NCBI GenBank assembly: GCA_938044775.1
Contig: CALIOE010000035.1
Location: 1 to 48,941, forward strand
DNA from: an uncultured Rhizobiaceae group bacterium
Lineage (GTDB): Bacteria > Pseudomonadota > Alphaproteobacteria > Rhizobiales > Rhizobiaceae
Direction: 5' to 3'
DNA length: 48,941 nt
Below are positions 1-8,520 of the stretch, piece by piece. The stretch's first letter is position 1; each line of letters starts with the position of its first letter. The position numbers and the translations under genes were made by a program. A model generated the notes under the pieces. It was not told the DNA's origin. It did no database searches and was given only the letters and a program-made list of their open reading frames with translations.

Positions 1-2370
1 TTTTCCGATCCTGTAGCCAAATCCGCCATGGGTTGCCCGTCCCACGAGCACGCCATCCTTGTAGATTGCTTCAGATCCACGGGCGTCGGCATCGGTCACA
101 CCCTCGACGACAAGCGTGACAAATTTCCATTCGTCTCCAGCTTCGTGGCGACGCACCAGCGCATCCTTGCCGATGAAGTCCTTGTCAAGCTTGATGAAAC
201 GGTCCAGCGCAGACTCAAACGCCGAATATTCAATCGACAGCTCGCGTGGAATAAGGCGGTACGACTTCTCGATTGCCATCGCCGTCATGGCACGGATGCC
301 GAACGGCCTGATGTCGAATTCAGAGCCGACTTCCATGACGGCATCCCAGATCTGGTTTTGCATTTCCATGGGGTGATGCAATTCCCAGCCCAGTTCGCCG
401 ACGAAATTGACCCGCAGCGCGTCAGCGCTTGCGGTACCGACCGAGATTTTTTGTCCGGTGAGCCAGGGAAAGTTGGCATTGTCGAGCTTCGAGCGGGTCA
501 GTTTCTGAAGCACCTTGCGGCTGTTGGGCCCTGCCAGAACCAGCACACCGTAGCGCTCCGTCACCGGGGTAAGTGTTACCGTGCCGTCATCCGGCAGATG
601 GCGGAACAGAACGTCATGGTCATGGGTTTCGTAGGCCCCTGCCGACACCAGATAAAACGCTCCCGGCTTGTATTCATACACGGTGAATTCGCTCTTCACC
701 CCGCCCTGACTGGTCAAAAGGTGGCAAAGTGCGATTCGTCCGCGTTTCTTTGGAATCTTGTTGGCGAAAATACTTTCTAACCAGTCTCGTGCGCCGGTTC
801 CTTCAACCAAAATCTTGGCAAATGCGGACATGTCCAGCAGGCCGCAACTTTCGGTCACTGCCTTCACTTCGTTACCGACATGTTCAAAGTAGTTGGAGCG
901 GCGGAACGACCATTTTTCGCGCACCCGACCCGTGTGATCAGCTGGCGCATGGTTTTCATTGATCAGCAGGTCGACACCAACGCCGCGCTCGCTTTCGGGC
1001 AACGCATAGCCCTCCGGTGCGTACCAGTTGGCACGCTCCCAGCCATAAACGCTTCCAAACACACCACCAAGCGCCTTTTGCCGCTCATAGGATGGAGTGG
1101 TCTTCAACGGACGGGCAGCGGCACGCTCCTCATCGGGGAAGTGCAACGTAAAGACATTTGAATACGCCTCCTCGTTCTTCTCACGCAGGTAACCTTCGGT
1201 GGCATAGGGCCCGTAGCGGCGCGGATCGACGCCCATCATGTCAATCGTCGGCTCACCATCAACAATCCACTCCGCTAGCTGCCATCCGGCGCCGCCCGCA
1301 GCGGTGATGCCAAAAGAATGCCCCTCATTGAGCCAAAAGCCCTTGAGCCCGGGAGCCGGTCCGATGATCGGATTGCCATCGGGCGTATAGGCGATGGCGC
1401 CGTTATAGACCTTTTTGATGCCCGCCTCGCCGAAATAGGGAACCCGCTCCACCGCAGTTTCGATATGGGGCATCAAGCGATCAAGGTCCTCCTGGAACAG
1501 CTCATATTCACTATCCACATCAGGACCATCGACATAGCAGCATGGGGCTCCCTTCTCATAAGGCCCCAGAATCAAGCCTCCGGCCTCTTCACGCATGTAC
1601 CAGGCGCTATCGCTCTCACGCAGAACGCAGAGCTCCGGTCCGCCTTCGGCACGGAATTTCTGTATCCCGGGATGCGCCTCGGTCACGATGTATTGATGCT
1701 CAACGGGAATAACCGGTACGTTCAACCCGACCAGCTCGCCCGTCTTGCGGGCAAAGTTTCCGGAGCATGAAATAACATGCTCGCAGGCAATCTCGCCCTT
1801 GTCGGTTTCGACAATCCACGATCCGTCAGGCTGTTGCTCAATACCGGAAACACTGGTGTTGCGATAGATCGTGCCACCCAGATCACGCGCCCCCTTGGCC
1901 AGAGATTGCGTCAGATCAGCGGGCTGGATGTAGCCGTCATCAGGATGTTGAATCGCTCCAAGCAAACCGTCGGTGTTCACATAGGGCCACTTCCCGGCAA
2001 TTTCTTCCGGCGTAAGCTTGACGGTCTTAATCCCGATCGTCTCGGCGACACCCATATAGTACTCGTACTCATCCCAGCGGTCCCGACTGCGTGCAAGGCG
2101 CACGTTGGAGACCATACGAAAGCCGGTATCCATACCGGTTTCCTGAGCCAGTTCCTGATAAAAGCGCACGGAATACTTGTGAATCTGGCCCACAGAATAG
2201 GACATATTGAACAGCGGAAGCAGACCGGCCGCGTGCCAGGTGGATCCGGAGGTCAGTTCCTTTCGTTCGATAAGTACGCTGTCGGTCCAGCCCTTTTTTG
2301 CCAGATGATAGAGCGTCGAAACGCCAACTACCCCGCCTCCAATGACGACTGCGCGCGCTTTGTTCTTCAT
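1..2370 (-). CDS. Dimethylglycine/sarcosine dehydrogenase-type FAD oxidoreductase (3' end beyond window)
   Basis: The minus-strand frame is open from the ATG at 2370 to the window edge, giving 790 codons and no stop, so the C-terminus is missing. The N-terminus has a dinucleotide-binding GGGVVG loop (residues 11-16) and the motif GSTWHAAGL, whose His46 matches the covalent FAD attachment His of mammalian dimethylglycine and sarcosine dehydrogenases. The first ~400 residues form a DAO-type oxidoreductase. The rest resembles the GcvT/aminomethyltransferase fold that passes the oxidised methyl group to tetrahydrofolate. The expected role is oxidative demethylation of an N-methylglycine in choline/betaine breakdown. 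Substrate choice within the family cannot be read from sequence alone. It is divergent from the operon at 2616, with 245 bases between them. Confidence 0.88.
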   Translation of the reverse strand, partial: MKNKARAVVIGGGVVGVSTLYHLAKKGWTDSVLIERKELTSGSTWHAAGLLPLFNMSYSVGQIHKYSVRFYQELAQETGMDTGFRMVSNVRLARSRDRWDEYEYYMGVAETIGIKTVKLTPEEIAGKWPYVNTDGLLGAIQHPDDGYIQPADLTQSLAKGARDLGGTIYRNTSVSGIEQQPDGSWIVETDKGEIACEHVISCSGNFARKTGELVGLNVPVIPVEHQYIVTEAHPGIQKFRAEGGPELCVLRESDSAWYMREEAGGLILGPYEKGAPCCYVDGPDVDSEYELFQEDLDRLMPHIETAVERVPYFGEAGIKKVYNGAIAYTPDGNPIIGPAPGLKGFWLNEGHSFGITAAGGAGWQLAEWIVDGEPTIDMMGVDPRRYGPYATEGYLREKNEEAYSNVFTLHFPDEERAAARPLKTTPSYERQKALGGVFGSVYGWERANWYAPEGYALPESERGVGVDLLINENHAPADHTGRVREKWSFRRSNYFEHVGNEVKAVTESCGLLDMSAFAKILVEGTGARDWLESIFANKIPKKRGRIALCHLLTSQGGVKSEFTVYEYKPGAFYLVSAGAYETHDHDVLFRHLPDDGTVTLTPVTERYGVLVLAGPNSRKVLQKLTRSKLDNANFPWLTGQKISVGTASADALRVNFVGELGWELHHPMEMQNQIWDAVMEVGSEFDIRPFGIRAMTAMAIEKSYRLIPRELSIEYSAFESALDRFIKLDKDFIGKDALVRRHEAGDEWKFVTLVVEGVTDADARGSEAIYKDGVLVGRATHGGFGYRIGK

Positions 2371-2615
2371 GAGACTTTTCCGGATTCGCTTCGGCACACG
2401 GGCCCTGTTGCGTGAGAATATCGCGCTCGCACGCCCGAGCAACGGTTTCAATTGCGACATCCGCCAAAAAGAGCGCGACCACGCGGCGGGTTATGGTAAC
2501 CGGATTGCTAAATTCCGGCACGCAATTCGAAGGGAAATTTAAAATAAATCTGAATTGATGGTCTCTAACGTCCTGTCCCCAGGGAAAAAGGTGCAGGCGG
2601 CGGTGGAACCGGGCC
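2371..2615. promoter_or_regulatory. Divergent intergenic region between dehydrogenase and UbiA operon
   Basis: This 245-base gap must hold the promoters of the minus-strand dehydrogenase and of the plus-strand lipid-linked sugar operon. It includes an AT-rich patch around 2535-2560. I could not identify convincing -35/-10 boxes, a riboswitch or a hairpin. A modest purine stretch (GGTGGAACCGGG) precedes the ATG at 2616. Confidence 0.4.
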
Positions 2616-4082
2616 ATGAATATTGCAACGCGAAAACGAGACGTGAAGCGGGCCGACGCGGCGGACGCAGTCCTGTGCGTGGATCTCGACGGCACCCTTA
2701 TCCGCACCGACTTACTGCACGAAGCTCTGTTCATGCTGTTGCGCATGAACCCGTTATTCCTGTTCGCGCTCCCCGTCTGGTTGCTGAAGGGCAAGGCCTA
2801 CTTAAAATCGCAGATCGCCAAGCGGGTCATGCCCGACGTGACGGCGCTGCCGTACAATGAAAACCTTCTGGCGTGGCTGAAAGTGCAACGTGCGCGCGGC
2901 AGGCAGACCGTGCTGGCCACGGCTTCGCATCAGCGCTACGCCGAGGCTGTGGCCCGACACCTGAAACTGTTTGATGAAGTCGAGGCCACCGACGACGTAA
3001 ATCTCTCCGGCCAGGAAAAGGCATCGCGGCTCTGCGAACGATTCGGAGAAGCAAAGTTTGACTATGTCGGCAACGGAGCCGCCGATGTCCCGGTGTGGAA
3101 TGTTGCGCGCAAGGCAATCCTGGTGGGCAACGAAAGAGCTGCTCTCGCATACGCATCAAGGGCACATGCGGTTGCTTTTAAAACTGATGAGCCGAGACTA
3201 TCACGCCTGAAGCTCTGGACAAAAGCCATCCGCATTCACCAATGGCTGAAAAACACACTCCTGTTTGTGCCCGCCATTCTGGCATCCAAATATTTTGAGG
3301 CCGCAACGGTCGGGCAACTCACCATTGCCTTTCTGTCGTTCAGCCTCTGCGCGTCGAGCGTCTATTTGCTCAACGATCTGACTGACATCGATGTCGATCG
3401 CAGGCACAAGACCAAACACACCCGGCCTATCCCGTCGGGAATGATCTCTGTTCCCGACGCCATATTGTTCTCGATTGTATTTCAGCTCTGCGCTTTCGGC
3501 CTTTCGCTTGCCCTTCCGCCTGCATTCACAGCAGTTCTGGCGGCTTACTTCTTTGTCACCTGCGCTTATTCATTCTTCCTGAAGCGGTTGCTGCTGATCG
3601 ACGTTCTGACTCTTGCCGGCCTCTTCACCATCCGTGTTTTTGCCGGGTCTGCAGCGGTGGGTGGAGAAGTTTCAACCTGGCTGCTGGCGTTTTGCATGTT
3701 CTTCTTTTTGTCACTCGCTTTGGTGAAGCGCTTCGTAGAGGTGAGCAATCAGCTGGAAAATGCCGGCCGCAAGGAGACTGGGCGGGGCTACCAGGCCGCC
3801 GATCTGGAAACTCTGGGGCAGGCCGGACTTGCTTCAGGATTCGCTGCAGTTGTCGTGTTGGCGCTGTTTATCGATTCACCCCAGATCGCGCAAAATTACA
3901 GCCATCCGGAATTCATCTGGCTGGTCTGTCCGCTCATTCTTTATCTGATTTGTCGCATCTGGATTCTCGCACGCCGCCAGGAAATGCATGACGATCCGGT
4001 GGTCTTTTTGATGAAAGACTGGCGCAGCCAGTTGATGATTGCGGCGGGAGCCATAGTCATGCTTGTCTCGCAGATGGTCTGA
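2616..4082 (+). CDS. HAD-UbiA fusion, decaprenyl-phosphate phosphoribosyltransferase-like
   Basis: A 488-residue two-domain protein. Residues ~18-190 form a HAD-type hydrolase with the nucleophile motif DLDGT (23-27). Residues ~195-488 form a polytopic UbiA prenyltransferase with the metal/diphosphate motif NDLTDIDVD (253-261) followed by RRHKTKHTRPIPSG. The closest known function is that of mycobacterial Rv3806c, which transfers phosphoribose from PRPP to polyprenyl phosphate at the inner membrane. The fused HAD domain could then remove the 5-phosphate, giving polyprenyl-phosphoryl-ribose; that step is inference. It is the first gene of a six-gene operon and is followed almost directly by a DprE1-like gene, which strongly supports this substrate over quinone or heme prenylation. 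HAD-UbiA fusions exist elsewhere, so the architecture itself is not new. Confidence 0.85.
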   Translation: MNIATRKRDVKRADAADAVLCVDLDGTLIRTDLLHEALFMLLRMNPLFLFALPVWLLKGKAYLKSQIAKRVMPDVTALPYNENLLAWLKVQRARGRQTVLATASHQRYAEAVARHLKLFDEVEATDDVNLSGQEKASRLCERFGEAKFDYVGNGAADVPVWNVARKAILVGNERAALAYASRAHAVAFKTDEPRLSRLKLWTKAIRIHQWLKNTLLFVPAILASKYFEAATVGQLTIAFLSFSLCASSVYLLNDLTDIDVDRRHKTKHTRPIPSGMISVPDAILFSIVFQLCAFGLSLALPPAFTAVLAAYFFVTCAYSFFLKRLLLIDVLTLAGLFTIRVFAGSAAVGGEVSTWLLAFCMFFFLSLALVKRFVEVSNQLENAGRKETGRGYQAADLETLGQAGLASGFAAVVVLALFIDSPQIAQNYSHPEFIWLVCPLILYLICRIWILARRQEMHDDPVVFLMKDWRSQLMIAAGAIVMLVSQMV

Positions 4083-4087
4083 CAGTG

Positions 4088-5482
4088 ATGGCGAACAAAT
4101 CGACAGAAAGCTGGGGCAGACTCAAGCGCGCCAACCACGCCATCATCGACTACGATGACATTGCATTGGACGCGAAACCGGACATGCGTCTTCCCTTTGG
4201 CAACGGGCGGTCTTATGGCGATTCCTGCCACAACCAGCGTGGCATTCTGGTGGACTCGCGGCCCCAGTGCCGGATTCTGGATTTCAACAAACAGGACGGA
4301 ATCTTAACGGCGCAAAGCGGCGTGCTGTTGTCCGAAATTCTGCAGATTCTGGCCGGTACCGAATGGTTTCTGCCTGTTGTTCCTGGCACGAAATTCGTCA
4401 CACTTGGCGGTGCCATTGCCAATGACATTCACGGAAAGAACCATTGTCACCGCGGTACCTTCGGGCGCCATGTGAGACGGCTCGTCCTCAAGCGCTCGGG
4501 CAAACGCGAAATTGCATGCACACCAAATATGAACCATGAGATGTTCGAAGCGACGGTGGGTGGTCTCGGTCTGACCGGCTTTATTGTCTCGGCCGAGATA
4601 CAGCTTTCACCTGTTCCGTCTCACTACGTCCTCGAGACGAAGCGGCCGTTTGGATCGCTGGCGGAATATCTGGCTCTTGCAGAAGAGTCTGAATCCAATT
4701 CGGAATATTCTGTTGCCTGGCTGGATTCGCTTGCCACCGGTGATGATCTTGGGCGCGGCATCCTGATTACCGGAAACCATGCCCCATGCGTAAAATCACC
4801 ACGCTATGGCGAGCCAAAAGTGACGATTCCCTTCACTCCGAAGCGCCCGCTCGTTGCCGGTCCGGTACTGCGTGCGTTCAACTGGGCCTACTACAGAGCC
4901 GGCGCCCGCCAGGTTGAACCGGCTATCGTTCACCCAAACGCATTTTTCTTCCCTCTCGACGCAATCGGGCACTGGAACCGGCTTTATGGAGCAAAGGGTC
5001 TGTATCAACATCAGTGTGTTCTACCATTTTACACAGCGCCAGATGCGTTGAAGGAGATGCTGGAGGTCAGTCAGAGAGCTGGGCACGGCTCATTCCTCAC
5101 GGTCTTGAAGCGGTTTGGCGACAAGCCTTCTCCCGGTCTGATGTCGTTCCCCATGCCGGGCTTTACACTCACACTGGACTTTCCGAACCGGGGCGCCACC
5201 ACAGTGGCGCTGCTGAATGAGCTGGATCGCATCACCCAGCAAGCCGGTGGTCGCGTCAATCCGTACAAAGATGCTCACATGAGTGCCGAGACCTTTCAGG
5301 CCGGCTTTCCGCACTGGGAGCGGCTTGAGCTGATGCGGGACCGGGCGATCAACTCAGATTTCTGGAAGAGGGTTACCGCGCGAAAGGCGCTGATCCCGCC
5401 CGATATGGAAACGCCAGAAATTAACCAAGCCCCGCAACCGGGGATTCAGACAATGCATCTAAAATCCAACACAACGCAGTAA
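4088..5482 (+). CDS. DprE1-like FAD-dependent polyprenylphospho-ribose 2-oxidase
   Basis: A 464-residue FAD_binding_4 oxidoreductase of the vanillyl-alcohol-oxidase superfamily. FAD-binding segments are FGNGRSYGDSC (about 37-47) and GGAIANDIHGKNH (about 107-119). Near the C-terminus YKDAHMSAETF resembles the active-site Lys segment of mycobacterial DprE1. DprE1 oxidises the 2-hydroxyl of decaprenylphospho-ribose to a 2-keto sugar. The ATG at 4088 lies five bases after the UbiA stop; an in-frame GTG three bases earlier (4085) is an alternative start. The close coupling to the UbiA fusion supports sequential reactions. No classical DprE2-type short SDR (~250 residues) follows it; see the SDR at 5944 and the aminotransferase at 7033. 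Confidence 0.87.
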   Translation: MANKSTESWGRLKRANHAIIDYDDIALDAKPDMRLPFGNGRSYGDSCHNQRGILVDSRPQCRILDFNKQDGILTAQSGVLLSEILQILAGTEWFLPVVPGTKFVTLGGAIANDIHGKNHCHRGTFGRHVRRLVLKRSGKREIACTPNMNHEMFEATVGGLGLTGFIVSAEIQLSPVPSHYVLETKRPFGSLAEYLALAEESESNSEYSVAWLDSLATGDDLGRGILITGNHAPCVKSPRYGEPKVTIPFTPKRPLVAGPVLRAFNWAYYRAGARQVEPAIVHPNAFFFPLDAIGHWNRLYGAKGLYQHQCVLPFYTAPDALKEMLEVSQRAGHGSFLTVLKRFGDKPSPGLMSFPMPGFTLTLDFPNRGATTVALLNELDRITQQAGGRVNPYKDAHMSAETFQAGFPHWERLELMRDRAINSDFWKRVTARKALIPPDMETPEINQAPQPGIQTMHLKSNTTQ

Positions 5483-5497
5483 ACGGTTCCCATATCG

Positions 5498-5944
5498 ATG
5501 AATTATCTGCCCTTCATATTGTTCACGGTCTTCACCAATGCGGCAGCACAAATGATGTTGAAGCAAGGTATGATCACTCTGGAAGGTGTGGCCCCGGCGG
5601 GCCATTCGGGTGTCATCGGCATAGTGACATTGCTGTTCAAGATCATTTTTCACCCATGGGTCTTTGCCGGGCTCTGCACCTTCGTGATTTCAATGGCGTC
5701 GCATCTCTACGTGCTGTCGAAGGTGGAATTGTCGTTCGCTTATCCTTTCCTCAGCCTCGCCTATGTCATCGTCGCCGTCGCGGCGTGGTGGCTGTTTTCC
5801 GAAGATCTCAACCCCTGGCGTATTGCTGGCATCGGCCTGATCTGCATTGGGACAGTGCTGATCGCACACGGCGGCTCCGCTGAACACAAAACATCTCAAG
5901 CAAACATGGTCGAGCCGAGCCCGGCCCATAAGGAAACTGCCTGA
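5498..5944 (+). CDS. Small EmrE/ArnE-like membrane transporter, putative lipid-linked sugar flippase
   Basis: A 148-residue protein with four predicted membrane helices and a short polar C-terminal tail, typical of the DMT/small multidrug resistance fold. The motif NAAAQMMLKQG near the N-terminus and SFAYPFLSLAYVIV in helix 3 resemble ArnE/ArnF, which help move undecaprenyl-phospho-aminoarabinose across the inner membrane. In this operon a flippase for a polyprenyl-phospho-pentose is the natural reading, though a drug exporter cannot be excluded from sequence. Its TGA overlaps the next ATG (TGATG at 5942-5946), indicating translational coupling. Confidence 0.8.
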   Translation: MNYLPFILFTVFTNAAAQMMLKQGMITLEGVAPAGHSGVIGIVTLLFKIIFHPWVFAGLCTFVISMASHLYVLSKVELSFAYPFLSLAYVIVAVAAWWLFSEDLNPWRIAGIGLICIGTVLIAHGGSAEHKTSQANMVEPSPAHKETA

Positions 5945-6957
5945 TGAAACACATTCTTTTCGGCGGCGACGGATTCGTTGGCCGCGTCCTTGCCGCGAGG
6001 CTGGTCGAAGAAGGCGCTGAAGTCGTGGTGGCTGACATCGCACAGGGCGACTGCCCGCACTACGCGCGCTGCAAATGGATCAAAGTTGATGTGACCCGGG
6101 AGAGCGAATTCAACAAGCTGGATATCAGCCCCGACGACGCGATCTACAATTTGTCCGCCAAGATGCTGTCTCCCATCGTCACGCGGGCAGAGAGACACGA
6201 TTTCTTCTGGCCGGTAAACTACTACGGCACGCTGAACATTCTGAAGGCCATGGAAGCAGCCGGTGCCAGCAACCTGGTTCATTTTACCACGGACATGATT
6301 TACGGGCACACCAAAACGGTGCCAATGTATGAAGACCACCCCGTTGAGCCGCTTGGCGAGTACGGCGAAAGCAAACTGGCGACCGAAAACCTTGCTGATA
6401 AGTGGCGCCGAGAAAAGGGTTTCAATATATCCCTCTTTCGCCCACGGCTGATTATCGGTCCGGGCCGCCTTGGCATTCTGGAAAAGTTGTTCAAGCTGGT
6501 GGACTACAACCTGCCCGTTCCAATGATCGGGTCAGGCAAGAACCCTTACCAGTTCATCTCGGTCTTCGACTGCGCCGATGCCGCATATCTGGCCTGGAAA
6601 GCAGGCTTCCCTAATGAAGCCTACAATCTGGGGTCAAAAAACCCGCCATCCGTCCGCGTTCTTCTGGGCCGGCTTATCAAAGAAGCCGGCTCGAAATCGC
6701 TGTTGATTCCAACGCCGGGATGGGCGGTCAAAAAGACGCTTGATCTTCTCGACGCAGTCAACCAGCCGATCATGGACCCCGAGCAATATCTGATTGCCGA
6801 TGAGGAATGTCTGCTGGACTGCTCTAAGGCTGAACGGGAGCTGGGCTGGCTCGCGCGGCATAGTGACGACGACATGCTGGTGGCCGCCTATCGCGAATAC
6901 CGCGCCGGCCTCGAAGCGAAAAAGAATCCAACCCAGCCACTGGCAAAAGCCGCCTGA
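5944..6957 (+). CDS. Extended SDR, NAD-dependent epimerase/dehydratase family
   Basis: A 337-residue extended short-chain dehydrogenase. It has the nucleotide-binding motif GGDGFVG (7-13), a HFTTDMIYG segment (about 113-121) and the catalytic pair Tyr140/Lys144 in YGESK. A C-terminal sugar-binding half follows (GSGKNPYQFISVFDCADA), as in NDP-sugar epimerases and reductases. Whether it epimerises a nucleotide sugar or replaces DprE2 by reducing the 2-keto lipid-linked sugar cannot be decided here. It is much longer than DprE2 and of the extended rather than classical SDR type. It starts inside the stop of the flippase gene and is separated from the aminotransferase by 75 bases. Confidence 0.85.
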   Translation: MKHILFGGDGFVGRVLAARLVEEGAEVVVADIAQGDCPHYARCKWIKVDVTRESEFNKLDISPDDAIYNLSAKMLSPIVTRAERHDFFWPVNYYGTLNILKAMEAAGASNLVHFTTDMIYGHTKTVPMYEDHPVEPLGEYGESKLATENLADKWRREKGFNISLFRPRLIIGPGRLGILEKLFKLVDYNLPVPMIGSGKNPYQFISVFDCADAAYLAWKAGFPNEAYNLGSKNPPSVRVLLGRLIKEAGSKSLLIPTPGWAVKKTLDLLDAVNQPIMDPEQYLIADEECLLDCSKAERELGWLARHSDDDMLVAAYREYRAGLEAKKNPTQPLAKAA

Positions 6958-7032
6958 AACAATCCGGCGCGCCCGGTCCGCTGTAATCCGGTGGATCCGG
7001 CCGACGCCCAGACAGACAAAGAGACAAGCCTC

Positions 7033-8514
7033 ATGTTCGGACTGTTGAAAAAGACTGAAGAAAAGACGACTGAAGCAAACCGGGTTGCGGTCGACGCACC
7101 AACTCTTGCACCCGACCTCGTCCGCCCGGATCTGCTCACCGTTGAGCAGGCAAAGGCGATGCCGCTGGACCAGATGACGAAGCTCTTCAACGCCCACCTC
7201 AACCCCGGCCAGTACCACTTCATGAAACTGCTGGGTTTTCACAAGGTGAAAATCGAGAGCGCCGAGGGTATGTTCTATACGGACCAGAATGGTCGCAGGA
7301 TTCTCGACTTTTTCGGCGGATTCGGATCTCTGGCCTTTGGCCACAACCACCCACGCATCCTCGCCGCCCGGCAAAAGTTCCAACAGGAAAACCGCCACGA
7401 AATCGCGATGGCGTTCCTGTCCCAATACGCTGCAGCTCTTGCACACAACCTGGCCGCTATCGCTCCCGGCGATCTCGACATGGTCTTTCTCGGCTCTTCG
7501 GGTTCGGAAGCCATGGAGGCAGCCATCAAGGTGGCAGAGCGCTATCAGGGGCCAAAACGGGCCAAGGTTCTATACGCGCAGAATGCCTTTCATGGTAAGA
7601 CCAAAGGCGTCTTGTCGATCACCGATTCAACACTCTATCAATCCGAATTCACACTGGTCGAAGACGTAAAAAAAGTTCCATTTGGCGATCTGGAGGCCAT
7701 AAGAGAGGCGCTGGAGTCGGATCCCGAAATCGGGATTGTCTGCCTTGAAACAATCCAGGGCGGGGGCGGGATTATCGAAGCTCCCACAGAATTCTGGCAG
7801 GGCCTCAGGGCGCTTTGCGACCAAAAAGGCGTGCTTTGGGTCGCCGATGAGGTGCAGTCAGGCACCGGGCGTTCGGGGCGATTTTTCGCTTTCGAACATC
7901 ACGGCGTCATACCGGACGTAACCGCGCTGGCGAAGTCACTTGGCGGCGGCAAAACAGCCATGGCGGCCATGATCGCGCGGCGGGAAATTTACATGAAGGC
8001 CTATGGCAAACCATCGACTGCGCTCATCCACGGTCCGGCAACATTTGGCGGCATCGGTGAAGCGTGCATCACCGCCATCGAAGGCCTCAACATCATGTAT
8101 GACGAAAAGCTGATGGAAAATGCAGCCGAAGTCGGGGCCTATCTGAAGGCCGAGCTCGAGCGACTGATGGCGAAATACCCGAAGCTGATCAAGGATGTGC
8201 GAGGCCGCGGCTTCATGATGGGTCTGGAATTCCAGGATTTCTCACGCACCATGCCTGCTGCAGTAAAACCCATGCTCAGCCTTATGGATGAGAAGCTGAA
8301 GGGGTCGCTTTCCGGCTTCATCGGCTCCTCTTTGCTGCGTGATCACGATGTGTTGGTCGCGTTCACTGAATACAACCGCAACGTCGTGCGGCTGCAGCCA
8401 CCGCTGATCGCATCGCGAGAGAATGTTGATCAGTTCATTACCGCTCTGGACGCCGTTCTCGGTGGCGGCGTGGTCAAGATCGTCACAGACTTCATCAAGT
8501 CGCAACGCGGATAA
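7033..8514 (+). CDS. Class III PLP-dependent aminotransferase
   Basis: A 493-residue fold-type I aminotransferase of subgroup III (acetylornithine/GABA aminotransferase relatives). It has the cofactor phosphate loop GSSGSEA (154-160), Asp272 in ADEVQSGTGR that contacts the pyridine nitrogen, and Schiff-base Lys301 in ALAKSLGGG. An N-terminal extension of ~60 residues precedes the core. I chose ATG 7033 because the longer frame from 6991 adds 14 unconserved-looking residues and a purine-rich AAAGAGA lies upstream of 7033. Its place between an SDR and a GT-C-like gene, downstream of a sugar oxidase, suggests it aminates an oxidised sugar. Class III enzymes paired with FAD dehydrogenases are known in aminoglycoside synthesis. 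Hopanoid HpnO is another class III precedent, but no hopanoid gene is present. Confidence 0.85.
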   Translation: MFGLLKKTEEKTTEANRVAVDAPTLAPDLVRPDLLTVEQAKAMPLDQMTKLFNAHLNPGQYHFMKLLGFHKVKIESAEGMFYTDQNGRRILDFFGGFGSLAFGHNHPRILAARQKFQQENRHEIAMAFLSQYAAALAHNLAAIAPGDLDMVFLGSSGSEAMEAAIKVAERYQGPKRAKVLYAQNAFHGKTKGVLSITDSTLYQSEFTLVEDVKKVPFGDLEAIREALESDPEIGIVCLETIQGGGGIIEAPTEFWQGLRALCDQKGVLWVADEVQSGTGRSGRFFAFEHHGVIPDVTALAKSLGGGKTAMAAMIARREIYMKAYGKPSTALIHGPATFGGIGEACITAIEGLNIMYDEKLMENAAEVGAYLKAELERLMAKYPKLIKDVRGRGFMMGLEFQDFSRTMPAAVKPMLSLMDEKLKGSLSGFIGSSLLRDHDVLVAFTEYNRNVVRLQPPLIASRENVDQFITALDAVLGGGVVKIVTDFIKSQRG

Positions 8515-8520
8515 AAACCG

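Noticed and set aside
28-780. 250-codon plus-strand reading frame
   Set aside because: It lies antisense to the continuous dehydrogenase frame, whose motifs (FAD loop, GSTWHAAGL, GcvT region) are clear. The plus frame has no recognisable domain.
2069-2794. 241-codon minus-strand frame spanning the 2371-2615 gap
   Set aside because: It overlaps the starts of two well-supported divergent genes in other frames and has an Arg/Ser-rich composition typical of antisense frames.
6634-7446. 270-codon minus-strand frame under the SDR/aminotransferase junction
   Set aside because: Antisense to two confident genes, with no recognisable motif.
7033-8514. Hopanoid aminotransferase HpnO
   Set aside because: No squalene-hopene cyclase or other hopanoid genes are present; the operon context points to lipid-linked sugars. 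It remains a possible relative, not an assignment.
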